Positions 1 to 6,900 of a DNA stretch of 25,325 bases are shown here, piece after piece. The notes under the pieces are model-generated. The model saw only the letters and a program-made list of their open reading frames with translations, had not been told where the DNA came from and did not search any database. This DNA comes from CAZMXS01 sp964570325. Lineage in GTDB: Bacteria > Verrucomicrobiota > Kiritimatiellia > CAIQIC01 > CAZMXS01. The position numbers and the translations under genes are program-made. Position 1 is the first letter of the stretch. Each line of letters opens with the position of its first letter. The DNA lies in the NCBI GenBank assembly GCA_964570325.1, contig CAZMXS010000066.1:1-25325 (forward strand). Reading direction: 5' to 3'.

Positions 1-128
1 GGGCGCGCGCCGGGGGCTTGGATTATGCCGCCGTGAGTGAAGCGATTCGCTATTTTGAAAGCCGGCGGGTGCGACGCGAAGACGCGCGCGACGCCTTAAA
101 GCGAGTCAGTGAATATTTGAATCTTTAG
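1..128 (+). CDS. C-terminal end of a possible Y1-type (REP/IS200-like) transposase, 5' truncated by window edge
   Basis: The frame read from base 3 is open from the window edge to a TAG at 126-128 and gives about 41 residues, with GGLDYAAVSEAIRYFESRR near the start and VSEYLNL at the end. A short helix-turn-helix-like tail of the form G-L-x-Y-x-A-V-x-x-A-x-x-R-F is what I remember from the ends of Y1 (HUH) single-domain transposases; this is recall, not a search. The gene points toward the truncated VIT gene and stops about 20 bases from where VIT homology fades, which would fit an insertion that removed the end of that gene. Only the tail is visible, so the family call is tentative. Confidence 0.4.
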   Translation, partial: ARAGGLDYAAVSEAIRYFESRRVRREDARDALKRVSEYLNL

Positions 129-852
129 ATGTGACCCCAGGACTTTTCAGCGCGCGCACCTTGACCGGGTGCGAGACCGAAGCCACCTCGACCAGCTCCG
201 CGGGCGCGTCCACGGCCAGCGAAAACCCGACCGCGTGCAGCCCGGCGGCCTCCTTCCTGTATGGCGGCAGCAGCACGTCGCCAAACTCGTCCTCCGGCAA
301 TTCGATCTCGCCCTGGCCGTCGTCGAGTTCCGCGGCGCGCATCCGCGGGTGATAACCCGGCGCCAGCGTAAACGGAAAGCGAAAGCGCAGCCCGTCATCA
401 TGCAGTTCCACGCCGGCGACAATTTCCATGTAGACCGCCACCGGCTCTTCAGGCTTGAGGTTGCCCACATTCAGGTTGACGCAGCCATCGCGGTACTGCT
501 GGGTCAGCACGCCCAGATGCCCCTGCGCCAACCCGTCCTCGTATTGACGGCGGGCCTTCTGCACCGGCTCCAGCTCGGACCGGGCGGAATAACCGGGCCC
601 GCGGACAACGAACCGCCGGATCGCAGCGTCGCGCGGAAGCATGAACGTATAGACCGCCTCGACCGGGCACGACTCGCCCGATACAAATAAATAGCGCACG
701 ACCAGCCGCGCGCCCACCGGCAGCACCCGCCCGGTCAGGCGCAGATCCTGCATGACCAGTTCCAGGCGCCGGCCGTCCTGCGCGGAAACCAACCCGAAGG
801 CCGCCGCGCCATCCGCCATCGCATCATTTACGCTCGTGTGCTTCTTCCTCAT
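106..852 (-). pseudogene. VIT-domain protein, truncated (VWA part missing)
   Basis: The product from ATG 852 is 248 residues. It has a vault/inter-alpha-trypsin (VIT) domain over roughly residues 15-180: a conserved start (AAFGLVSAQDGRRLELVMQD), the strand containing VEAVYTFMLPRDAAIRRFVV, and the downstream NVGNLKPEEPVAVYMEIV block. VIT proteins are normally followed by a von Willebrand A domain and are several hundred residues longer. Here homology ends near residue 235 (SHPVKVR) and the ORF runs into unrelated sequence that is antisense to the neighbouring transposase-like tail. An AAGGAG ribosome site lies about 9 bases upstream, and the start overlaps the merR stop as ATGA, so the two were co-translated. 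The 387-residue longer ORF in this frame is an artefact of reading across merR. The C-terminal loss makes the product probably non-functional, although a VIT-only fold could persist. Confidence 0.72.
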
Positions 853-1247
853 GACGACTGCTCCTTTGTTAAATCGCCCAGGGCCAGCGTGAACTCGTGC
901 AAAGCCTTTTGAACCTTGTGCAACTGCCACGGCGACAGATCTGCCCGTACCATCACCACGACGCCGTCGGCCGGCGCATGGTGCCACCAAGCCTCCGCCA
1001 CCCGCGTTGCCGCCGCCCCGCCCGCCAGACGAGCCGCGATCTGCCCGAGGGTCAGGCCCTCGGCTTGCAGGCGCCGGATCTCCGCAATCCGTTCCAGGTG
1101 CGCCCGGCCGTACGCCGCGTCGCGCCCGGCGCGTCCGGGCCCGGGCAGCAGGCCGCGCGCAATGTAGAACCGGATCGTCCGCGGCGGCAACCCCGCCCGC
1201 CGCGCCAGGTCCCGCAGTGTGATTCCGTCTTTTTCCAAGGCCGCCAT
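849..1247 (-). CDS. MerR-family transcriptional regulator
   Basis: The product is 132 residues. Residues 8-75 form a MerR-type winged helix: GITLRDLARRAGLPPRTIRF contains the recognition helix and the Y-I-A-R-G-L-L-P wing, followed by RIAEIRRLQAEGLTLGQIAARL. The C-terminal part is short and has no cysteine, so a metal-sensing type is unlikely; it ends in an amphipathic helix suited to dimerisation. The stop overlaps the start of the VIT gene (ATGA), which makes that gene the likely partner or target. A perfect 13-base palindrome overlapping a TTGACA hexamer lies about 40 bases upstream and is the natural autoregulatory site. The regulator looks intact although its partner is truncated. The inducer cannot be read from the sequence. 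Confidence 0.85.
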   Translation of the reverse strand: MAALEKDGITLRDLARRAGLPPRTIRFYIARGLLPGPGRAGRDAAYGRAHLERIAEIRRLQAEGLTLGQIAARLAGGAAATRVAEAWWHHAPADGVVVMVRADLSPWQLHKVQKALHEFTLALGDLTKEQSS

Positions 1248-1284
1248 GGTTCGTCCTTTCTGCCGTCATATGTACCCCGATATA

Positions 1285-1297
1285 TTGACATTGTCAA
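1285..1297 (-). promoter_or_regulatory. Palindromic operator over the -35 of merR-VIT
   Basis: TTGACATTGTCAA is a perfect inverted repeat (5-base arms, 3-base centre). Read on the minus strand it supplies a consensus TTGACA -35 hexamer, and TACATA lies 17 bases further on as a weak -10. The position just upstream of merR suggests autoregulation. MerR activators usually need a 19-20 base spacer, so the exact -10 is uncertain. Confidence 0.5.
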
Positions 1298-1640
1298 GTA
1301 GTGTTTATATCAAACCGGCGCCGCGCATCTCGTTTCTCGACATCCGGCGCGGCAACGGGAGTATATCGTCGGCGAGGTGGCGGAGAACACGCTCGATCAC
1401 GGCGCAGTCGTCAATGAGCGCGACGATCTTCATCTCCCGCGAGCACCGCGGTCACAGGAGCAGATCGGCTTTCCAGACTCTCTGGATGAGTCTGCGCCAT
1501 TTCGCGGACGGGATGCGGCGCGGTTGTTATTCGGAGACGTCGCTGATCTGAACGGCCTGAACCACGGCGGCGGCTTTTGTCCGGGGTAATCGGCGCACCA
1601 GGCAGCGCGCTTTCTCTAAAAACACGTCCAATGGGTTGGG
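1298..1640. other. Accessory gap between merR and attL
   Basis: Apart from the transposase relic at about 1310-1525, I see no intact gene here. The last 80 bases before the attachment repeat (from about 1560) probably represent the original chromosomal sequence just downstream of the tRNA-Arg 3' end. On the minus strand they contain a T-run after a weak CCAA/TTGG hairpin that could be the displaced tRNA terminator. Confidence 0.4.
1310..1525 (-). pseudogene. Decayed transposase C-terminus (zinc-ribbon tail type)
   Basis: Read leftward, this stretch encodes RIPSAKWRRLIQRVWKAD, then LLL-stop-PRCSREM, then KIVALIDDCAVIERVLRHLA. It matches the tail I know from IS91-like and related transposases: a W-x-x-L-I-x-x-V/I-x-x-x-D-P-L-x-C-P-x-C-G-x-x-M-x-I-I-x-x-I-x-D block. 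The codon that should be the first zinc-ribbon cysteine is TGA, and another stop (TAA) lies upstream in the same frame, so it is a dead fragment. The family name is from memory of the motif; the decay is directly visible. Confidence 0.55.
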
Positions 1641-1693
1641 GAAGTGGCGTACCTGGCAGGAGTTGAACCTGCAACCCCCAGATCCGTAGTCTG
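1641..1693. repeat. attL: tRNA-Arg 3' fragment, direct repeat copy 1
   Basis: These 53 bases are identical to 10377-10429. They equal tRNA nucleotides 29-77 (anticodon arm through encoded CCA) plus four bases beyond the 3' end. There is no 5' half, so this is not a tRNA gene but the leftover end produced by site-specific integration. Confidence 0.93.
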
Positions 1694-1725
1694 TGGAATC
1701 ATCAATGTAGATAGGGTGATTCATA

Positions 1726-1754
1726 TTGACTGTCCCCATACTGTAACCGTACAT
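1726..1754 (+). promoter_or_regulatory. Candidate integrase promoter overlapping a TGTCCCC site
   Basis: TTGACT (1726-1731), a 17-base spacer and a weak GTACAT (1749-1754) lie 46 bases before the integrase start. The TGTCCCC at 1731-1737 sits at the end of the -35 and has the same core as four repeats near the right end, so the integrase could repress its own promoter. Confidence 0.4.
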
Positions 1755-1799
1755 TCCCGAATAGATGCACGGAACCGCACGAAAGAACAAGGGGGCGAC

Positions 1800-3149
1800 A
1801 TGACAAGGAAACACAGGAGCGGCACGATTTACAAACGGGGCGGCGTGTACTGGTTGAAGTACATGGTCGAGGGAAAGCGCCTGTATCAGAGCCTTGAAAC
1901 GGGCGACATCGAGGAAGCCGAAAAGCGGCGCACGGCCATCATGCGCCCCTACGTTGCGGCCAGCAAAACGGAAGCGCTCGCCGCCGTGGTTGCCAAGTTG
2001 GACGATGCACGCGCCGCGCAAGCCAAGGTAGAGGATGAAGTCAACCCGCCGTTGTCACTCGCCGCCGCATGGAATGAATACCTTGCTTCCACCGAGCGGC
2101 CCGACTCCAGCGAGGCCACGCTGGAGCAATACGGCTTTCAATGGGGCACGTTCGCCCGCTGGATGCATGACAACCATCCGAACATCACCGCCCTGCGCGA
2201 CGTGAACAAGGCTATCGCCGATGACTTCGCCGCGTACCTGATCCGCGAAAAGAAATCAGCCGGCACGTTCAACAAGTACATGAACCTGCTGGCGCTGGTA
2301 TACCGCACGTTGAAGGACAAGGCCAAGCTGACCGGCAATCCGTGGGAGGACATTCAACGCAAGCGGATGATCCCGCAATCACGGCGGGAACTGACCACCG
2401 ACGAACTGAAAACCGTATGCGGCGCAGCCGAAGGTGAAATGCGCCTGCTGTTCGCCATAGGCATCTACACCGGGCTGCGCCGTGGCGATTGTGCCACCCT
2501 GCGATGGGGCGAAGTGGATTTGAAGCGCGGGCGCATTACCCGCATCCCGAACAAGACGGCGAGGCGCAACCCGAAGCCGGTACTTATTCCGATTCATCCC
2601 GTGCTGGCCGGTATGCTGGCCGAAACACCCCGCGCTGATCGTGGTGAATACATCCTGCCCGAGACCGCCACCATGTATCAGCGCGACCCGTCCGCAGTAT
2701 CCAAGCGGATTCAAGCGCACTTCGAGGACTGCGGCATCCGCACCGTGAAGGAAGGGACCGGCTTCAAGACGATCACCGACGCGGACGGCAAAACAAAGGA
2801 AGTGTTCACCGGCAAGCGCGGCGTGGTCGAAGTGGGCTTTCATAGTCTGCGCCACACCTTCGTTTCCCTCTGCCGCGAGGCGAACGCGCCGCTGGCCGTG
2901 GTCGAGGCTATCGTCGGGCACAGCAACCCGGCGATGACCCGGCACTATACCCATGTTTCCGAACAGGCCGCTGGGCTGGCCGTGGCGTCCTTGCCGTCTA
3001 TCTACGGCGACGCCGCGCCCGCCAAGGCCCTGCCGGCGGGCGATCCGCTGGAAGCGTTCAAGGGGCAGGTCCGGGCGCTGGCCGACAAACTGGACGGGAA
3101 GAACGTGCTGACCATCAAGGCCGAACTGCAGGCGCTGTGCGGGGAATAG
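1800..3149 (+). CDS. int: Tyrosine-recombinase integrase
   Basis: The start is ATG 1800, preceded by an AAGGGGGCGAC ribosome-binding stretch, giving 449 residues. The longer frame from 1644 is rejected because it reads through the tRNA fragment. Residues 7-45 (SGTIYKRGGVYWLKYMVEGK) resemble the arm-binding N-terminal domain of tRNA-targeting integrases. Residues 85-180 form the SAM-like core-binding domain. The catalytic domain has R227 (YTGLRRGD), K252, H348 and R351 (HSLRHT), H374 (GHSNP) and the nucleophile Y383 (TRHYTH), so all expected residues are present. The enzyme should recombine the element with the tRNA-Arg site. It lies next to attL, the end away from the intact tRNA, which is less usual. 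Its 3' end is followed within 50 bases by the promoter of the next small gene. Confidence 0.96.
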   Translation: MTRKHRSGTIYKRGGVYWLKYMVEGKRLYQSLETGDIEEAEKRRTAIMRPYVAASKTEALAAVVAKLDDARAAQAKVEDEVNPPLSLAAAWNEYLASTERPDSSEATLEQYGFQWGTFARWMHDNHPNITALRDVNKAIADDFAAYLIREKKSAGTFNKYMNLLALVYRTLKDKAKLTGNPWEDIQRKRMIPQSRRELTTDELKTVCGAAEGEMRLLFAIGIYTGLRRGDCATLRWGEVDLKRGRITRIPNKTARRNPKPVLIPIHPVLAGMLAETPRADRGEYILPETATMYQRDPSAVSKRIQAHFEDCGIRTVKEGTGFKTITDADGKTKEVFTGKRGVVEVGFHSLRHTFVSLCREANAPLAVVEAIVGHSNPAMTRHYTHVSEQAAGLAVASLPSIYGDAAPAKALPAGDPLEAFKGQVRALADKLDGKNVLTIKAELQALCGE

Positions 3150-3183
3150 GCTATCGTCGGACAGATAAAACCTTTTCTCCGGC

Positions 3184-3236
3184 TTGACTTGCAGTATATC
3201 TTATGGCATATCCACAAGCATGGCTTACAGCATATC
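3184..3236 (+). promoter_or_regulatory. Promoter with three phased heptamer repeats
   Basis: TTGACT (3184-3189), 17 bases, then CATATC (3207-3212) forms a possible sigma-70 promoter for the 74-residue gene. GTATATC (3194-3200), GCATATC (3206-3212) and GCATATC (3230-3236) begin 12 and 24 bases apart and could be binding sites for one of the element's small regulators. Confidence 0.4.
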
Positions 3237-3257
3237 TACTAGAAAGGAGTGCAAGCT

Positions 3258-3482
3258 ATGGAAAAGGCAGAGAGAGAGAGCAAAGTCCGTGAGAACCTTC
3301 TGCGTCGAATGGCTGAGCGGCAGGGATTGAATCTGCGCAAATCAAGACGCCGCGATGTTCGAGCGATTGACTACGGCTGTTACATGCTTGTGGAGAATGA
3401 GACAAAGTGTGTTATCGCGGGCGCGGATCATGGACGGGCTGAATTCAGTTTGGACGATGTGGAAGCCTATTTAACCCAATAG
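3258..3482 (+). CDS. Small conserved hypothetical protein (74 aa)
   Basis: ATG 3258 is chosen because AAAGGAG lies 9 bases upstream; the in-frame GTG at 3249 would sit right on that site. The protein has a charged helical start (residues 1-25), then RQGLNLRKSRRRDVRAIDYG, then a beta-rich part with YMLVENETKCVIAG and a final D-D-V-E-A-Y-L helix. I recall short hypothetical proteins of this pattern (RRMA-x-RQGL-x-L-x-KSRRRD-x-RA-x-YG-x-Y-x-L) from actinobacteria and phage-like DNA, but know no function. The basic patch suggests nucleic-acid contact. It has its own promoter between the integrase and the next gene. Confidence 0.8.
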   Translation: MEKAERESKVRENLLRRMAERQGLNLRKSRRRDVRAIDYGCYMLVENETKCVIAGADHGRAEFSLDDVEAYLTQ

Positions 3483-3570
3483 CCGGACTATCCCGGACTA
3501 GCTATCCGGGGAAGCCGTGGCGGGGGCCGCCCTATTCGGCACCCGCCGCGCACTAATAGGGAGTGCGAAG

Positions 3571-4062
3571 GTGAAGAACGCAAAATGCAGTATGGGCGAA
3601 CCGCTGGACTATGACGCCACCGGGCGCTATCTCAAACGCCGCATGGTCGAGGCGCTGGACGAACTGGGCGAAGCCATCTATCAGACCAGACGCGGGAAAC
3701 TAATTGCTCTGTTCGACATGGCCGCGCTGCGCGTGAGGAACGCGATTCAGTATGACACCGGCAAACGCAAGGCCGCCGAACATGATACTTCCGCTGTGGC
3801 GAACGACTACGGGGCGCAACTTCGCACCTTGTACCCAAAGGCGGCGCGGGAGGAAATACGCCGCGCCAAGCGCGTCCAGATCGGTAAAGGGAATCACCGT
3901 CCCGGTAAAACGTGGCGCGGAAAAGCGCTGGCTGAATACAGGCCAAAGTACGAGCGGCTGATCCGTGCCAAGGGAACGGCGCGACAAGCTGCGCTCGCAT
4001 TATCCAAGTTCACCGGCGGCACTTGGAAGCCGCGCCAGATACAAGCTGCGTTCCGCAAGTAG
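3571..4062 (+). CDS. Hypothetical basic protein (163 aa)
   Basis: GTG 3571 is preferred because GGGAG lies 7 bases upstream; GTG 3517 has no such site, and ATG 3592 is a fallback. The product is helical and strongly basic, with no membrane segment. Residues 10-60 carry repeated E/R/K helices (RYLKRRMVEALDELGEAIYQ). The C-terminal 40 residues (KYERLIRAKGTARQAALALS, then TWKPRQIQAAF) have the spacing of a helix-turn-helix, so DNA binding is plausible. I do not recognise the family. A strong terminator follows its stop and separates the left-hand genes from the replication cluster. Confidence 0.7.
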   Translation: MKNAKCSMGEPLDYDATGRYLKRRMVEALDELGEAIYQTRRGKLIALFDMAALRVRNAIQYDTGKRKAAEHDTSAVANDYGAQLRTLYPKAAREEIRRAKRVQIGKGNHRPGKTWRGKALAEYRPKYERLIRAKGTARQAALALSKFTGGTWKPRQIQAAFRK

Positions 4063-4081
4063 ATTGTCCTGTCAGATACGA

Positions 4082-4119
4082 CGAAGGCGAGGTTCCGCGA
4101 CCTCGCCTTTCGTGTTTTT
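4082..4119 (+). terminator. Rho-independent terminator
   Basis: The arms CGAAGGCGAGGT and ACCTCGCCTTTCG pair almost perfectly (one bulge) around a six-base loop, and TGTTTTT follows. It ends the 163-residue gene's transcript and insulates the downstream promoter. Confidence 0.85.
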
Positions 4120-4135
4120 CCTGCCGGTGTGCATT

Positions 4136-4167
4136 AAGTTAACTTACTGCACAAAGTGCTGTATAAC
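4136..4167 (+). promoter_or_regulatory. Operon promoter with two candidate operators
   Basis: TTAACT (4139-4144), a 17-base spacer and TATAAC (4162-4167) form a good sigma-70 promoter. AAGTTAACTT (4136-4145) is a perfect palindrome over the -35. GCAC-AAA-GTGC (4149-4159) is a perfect inverted repeat inside the spacer. This is where a Cro/C1-like repressor would block its own operon, and the XRE gene follows 25 bases later. Confidence 0.6.
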
Positions 4168-4191
4168 CCCATGTCACACTAGACGCAATTC

Positions 4192-4419
4192 ATGGGCAAC
4201 ACTATGTTGCAGGCCATGAATGATAAATTATTTCTCGCGCTGCACCAGAGTGGATTCACCGGCAAATCGTTCGCCCGGATGGTAGGGTTGAGCCGCGCAA
4301 CCATTTCGCGGCTGATCCACAGCAGGCATCACCCGCATCGGGCGACGGCCGCGAAAATCGCGTACCTGCTGGGCACGAACGCGAACAGTCTTTTCCCCCG
4401 AAAGCGAGGAACGAAATGA
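4192..4419 (+). CDS. XRE (Cro/C1)-type helix-turn-helix regulator
   Basis: The product is 75 residues. Residues 13-68 are a Cro/C1 HTH: FLALHQSGFTGKSFARMVGL, then SRATISRLIHSR as recognition helix, then TAAKIAYLLG. There is no sensor or protease domain, so it acts as a small repressor. The start is uncertain: ATG 4192 lacks a clear ribosome site and lies only about 18 bases after the predicted transcription start; ATG 4216 is the alternative. As first gene behind the palindromic promoter it likely controls the whole replication cluster. Its stop overlaps the next start (ATGA). Confidence 0.85.
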   Translation: MGNTMLQAMNDKLFLALHQSGFTGKSFARMVGLSRATISRLIHSRHHPHRATAAKIAYLLGTNANSLFPRKRGTK

Positions 4420-4727
4420 ACACGAATCTCGAAGCCGTCCGCCTGCTGGTCAATTCATTGTCTCGAAAAGACCGGCTCGCCATACTCGCCGAACTCCAGC
4501 CGGTGACCACGCCGCCGGCGACATCCGCGTCCGCGACCCCGACCGGGCCGCGCATCGTGACTACGGCGACTACCGCCGCCATGCTGAACCGTTCCCGCCG
4601 ACTGGTTCATAAGCTGGCGTCCGAAAACCTGCTGGTCCGCGTCAAGCTGCCCGGTCGCGTCCGGGGCTGTGGGTACACGCGGGAGAGCGTCGAGCGCCTG
4701 CTGGCCGGCGGGGGGGCGACGCCATGA
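4416..4727 (+). CDS. Excisionase/AlpA-like helix-turn-helix protein
   Basis: The product is 103 residues. A helical start (1-28) and a Thr/Pro/Ala-rich linker (29-45) precede a C-terminal MerR-like/HTH_17 domain (46-98): VTTATTAAMLNRSRRLVHKL is the HTH, and the RVRGCGYTRESVERLLAG wing-and-helix resembles excisionase and AlpA folds. In integrative elements such proteins bend DNA at att sites or switch on the integrase. It overlaps its neighbours by ATGA on both sides; GAGGA precedes the start. The N-terminal linker is unusual for an excisionase, so a replication-control role is also possible. Confidence 0.65.
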   Translation: MNTNLEAVRLLVNSLSRKDRLAILAELQPVTTPPATSASATPTGPRIVTTATTAAMLNRSRRLVHKLASENLLVRVKLPGRVRGCGYTRESVERLLAGGGATP

Positions 4728-4927
4728 CCGCCTACTGCCACCGCTGCGGCCGAACTACCACCACCATGTACCTGCGCCTATCGTCCGGCCATATCGGCAA
4801 CCTGTGCGTGGAGTGCCGGACGGCAAGATTAGGTCGGCCCTATGTGTCATGGACCGAGTACGAAGAATCACAGCGCACACCGAAGGCCGCCGGCCAGAAG
4901 GTAAACCATGCACACCGGGACCGCTAA
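4724..4927 (+). CDS. Small zinc-ribbon protein (67 aa)
   Basis: Cys5-x2-Cys8 (YCHRCG) and Cys28-x2-Cys31 (LCVECR) form a treble-clef or zinc-ribbon knuckle over residues 4-32, followed by a short basic/acidic tail. There is no catalytic motif. It starts within the previous stop (ATGA) and its end overlaps the next gene by 20 bases. Small zinc ribbons in replication operons usually bind nucleic acid or a protein partner; which applies here is unknown. Confidence 0.72.
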   Translation: MTAYCHRCGRTTTTMYLRLSSGHIGNLCVECRTARLGRPYVSWTEYEESQRTPKAAGQKVNHAHRDR

Positions 4928-5372
4928 ACGAACTTTCATCAGGTTGTTCATGGACGATGACGCCATACTTGAAGAAAAGTTTTCAGACTGCTATGCGTCC
5001 GCGCTCGCCGTCTGGAAGGCGCTGAACCTGCTGGCGTTCAGACATCGCTCCGCTACGTTCACGCAAGACATCAACCACGTCGCGCACTTGGCGCACGTCA
5101 GTTACCGGACGGCTAACCCCATCATCCTGCGGATGCAGGAGGCGGGGCTTCTGACCTACAAGAGGACGGGGCGCGAATCCGTTTTCACCCTGCTGCGTTC
5201 GGCAATAAATGCCGAACAGATCGGCAACGGAAGACCCCCTTCCGTTGCCGACAATAAGAAAGAAGGAAAGAACGGTCGGGGCGCTTCGCATAGCTCCGCG
5301 CCCGACCGGCCGAAGCTGGTTGATGTCCGGGAGGCGCTGGACTTCGAGCGCCAGCAGGGGGGCCGGCCATGA
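4908..5372 (+). CDS. Winged-helix protein upstream of helicase (possible initiator or helicase loader)
   Basis: The product is 154 residues. Residues 24-98 form a winged helix: SALAVWKALNLLAFRHRSAT, then the HTH NHVAHLAHVSYRTANPII, then MQEAGLLTYKRTGRESVFTL as wing. The remaining 50 residues are low-complexity and end with a basic/acidic helix (LVDVREALDFERQQ). The gene directly precedes the DnaB-like helicase and overlaps it as ATGA, the place where phages and plasmids keep an initiator or helicase loader (DnaD/O-protein type). That role is inferred from position; the fold by itself would also fit a MarR-like regulator. Confidence 0.7.
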   Translation: MHTGTAKRTFIRLFMDDDAILEEKFSDCYASALAVWKALNLLAFRHRSATFTQDINHVAHLAHVSYRTANPIILRMQEAGLLTYKRTGRESVFTLLRSAINAEQIGNGRPPSVADNKKEGKNGRGASHSSAPDRPKLVDVREALDFERQQGGRP

Positions 5373-6604
5373 ACCTGCTGCTCGAACAATGTGTCATCGG
5401 AGCCATCTTATCCGGCGACGAAAAGGCGCTGCCCGCCATGCTGCGCCTTGGGTTGTCTGCCGATTGCTTCGAGGATGTTCGATGCCGGGACATCTTCGTC
5501 CGCGCCGTGGAGCTTTCCAAAAACGGCGAACTGCCGCACCGGGCGACGCTTGGCATGGATGCACCCGGTCAGGTTGACCCGCTATTCATGGCCGAATGCG
5601 TGGAGCTTTCACCCGGCTCATACTCCGTGATTCAGCGTGTTCCTGACCTTGTCGATGGTCTCAAGCGCCGGCGGCTGACCGCGCTGGCGCTGGACCTGCA
5701 ACGGGATATGGAAGCCGGCGATCCCGGCGAGGCGCTCGCCATGTTCACCCGCGACGCTGCGGCCGTCCATCAGATCGGCCGGAGTCATCAGCCTGCGCTC
5801 GCCGACGTGGCCGGTGACCTGCTCAACCGCTGGCGCGATCCGCCGCCGGCATCCGCGATCCGCTGGCCGCTGGCCGTGATGGATACCTGGCTAGGTTCGT
5901 TGAGTGACGAGTATGTTATCGTTGCTTCTCAACCGTCTGTCGGGAAGACAGCGCTGGCGCTGCAATTCTCCGTGGCCGTGGCCCGTGCCGGCAGCCGCGT
6001 GGCGTTTGCCAGCTTGGAATCCTCGGTCGAGCGGATAATCCCGCGTCTTGTCGCGCACCTTGGGCAGGTCGATATCCTGCGCCTGCGCCACAGGCGAGCG
6101 GGTGAGGCCGACCACGCCGCCGCCGGCCAAGCCGTCGAGGCCCTGCGCTCCCTGCCGCTGTCCATCCGCGACACTCCGGCGACCATCGGCGACCTTGCGC
6201 TGTGGGCACAAGACGAAGTACGTCGCGGCGCTGGCGTCATCATCATCGACAACTTGCGCCACATCCGGCCGGACCGGGATTTCAAGAATCGGTTTGACCT
6301 GTTCGCGCACCACTCGCTTGAATTGAAGTATCTCCGCGACTACCTGCGCGTCCCGGTCGTCGCGCTGCACCATCTCAACAGCGACGATAAGCTGTCATGG
6401 TCGAGCGACATCGAGCGTGACGGCGACATCGTGATGATCTTGGAGCGCGACGCGGCGAACTCCATCGAACCTTGCAGGGAAAATCATTTTCACGGCCGCG
6501 ACTTCGTGAATCTGCGCGTAGCCAAGAACCGCGACGGCAAGACCGGGACGATTCCGTTGGAGTTCATCAAACCGTTTCAGACGTTCGAGGAGGTAACTCG
6601 ATGA
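5369..6604 (+). CDS. DnaB-like replicative helicase
   Basis: The product is 411 residues, shorter than cellular DnaB (about 450-470). Residues 1-110 match the DnaB N-terminal domain (LLEQCVIGAILSGDEKALPA). The RecA-like C-terminal domain has Walker A at 188-195 (QPSVGKTA), the catalytic Glu at 217 (FASLES), Walker B at 290-295 (VIIIDN), a DIERDGDIVMIL block at 347-358 and the arginine-finger loop KNRDGKTG at 386-393. The motif-3 segment reads VVALHHLN where DnaB usually has a glutamine (SQLN), and the usual DYLQ after Walker B is DNLR. It should unwind DNA at the element's own origin. Start and stop are both ATGA overlaps. Confidence 0.9.
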   Translation: MNLLLEQCVIGAILSGDEKALPAMLRLGLSADCFEDVRCRDIFVRAVELSKNGELPHRATLGMDAPGQVDPLFMAECVELSPGSYSVIQRVPDLVDGLKRRRLTALALDLQRDMEAGDPGEALAMFTRDAAAVHQIGRSHQPALADVAGDLLNRWRDPPPASAIRWPLAVMDTWLGSLSDEYVIVASQPSVGKTALALQFSVAVARAGSRVAFASLESSVERIIPRLVAHLGQVDILRLRHRRAGEADHAAAGQAVEALRSLPLSIRDTPATIGDLALWAQDEVRRGAGVIIIDNLRHIRPDRDFKNRFDLFAHHSLELKYLRDYLRVPVVALHHLNSDDKLSWSSDIERDGDIVMILERDAANSIEPCRENHFHGRDFVNLRVAKNRDGKTGTIPLEFIKPFQTFEEVTR

Positions 6605-6900
6605 CCACCACCACCCGCACAACTGACCAGTCAGTCAAGAAACGCCGCAACCGCCGCCGCAACCGCCGGGGCGGTACACAACCCCGCACCGCCGCCGAAG
6701 CGTTGGCCGAAGCTGCCGCATGGACCTTGCGGGCCGAACTGATGCCGGATGACGACCCGGCCGGAATTGTGGCCGCGTTCAAGAAAGCCGCGTACTGGTC
6801 CGGCAAGGCCGACTACTACCGCCGGCGCGAACAGCAACGGCGCGAGCGGTTGAGCGACATGAACACGGTGATTGCGAGAAGGATGAAAAGCGGACCATGA
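6601..6900 (+). CDS. Small arginine-rich protein (99 aa)
   Basis: ATG 6601 is preferred: GAGGT lies 7 bases upstream and the start overlaps the helicase stop. An upstream start in the same frame would lie inside the helicase. Residues 13-31 are extremely basic (KKRRNRRRNRRGG), then two amphipathic helices (AAEALAEAAAWTLRAEL and AAFKKAAYWSGKADYYRRRE). It looks like a nucleic-acid-binding accessory, perhaps partnering the helicase. I do not recognise the family. Confidence 0.7.
   Translation: MTTTTRTTDQSVKKRRNRRRNRRGGTQPRTAAEALAEAAAWTLRAELMPDDDPAGIVAAFKKAAYWSGKADYYRRREQQRRERLSDMNTVIARRMKSGP

Noticed and set aside
853..1269. N-terminal extension of the VIT frame to 387 residues
   Set aside because: It lies wholly across merR in another frame, is Gly/Arg-rich noise, and ATG 852 has AAGGAG upstream.
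1645..1693. Second tRNA gene
   Set aside because: Only the 3' 49 nucleotides are present; the 5' half with D-arm and acceptor strand is missing.
1644..1799. 52-residue N-terminal extension of the integrase frame
   Set aside because: It reads through the tRNA-derived repeat; ATG 1800 has a ribosome site and begins the conserved domain.
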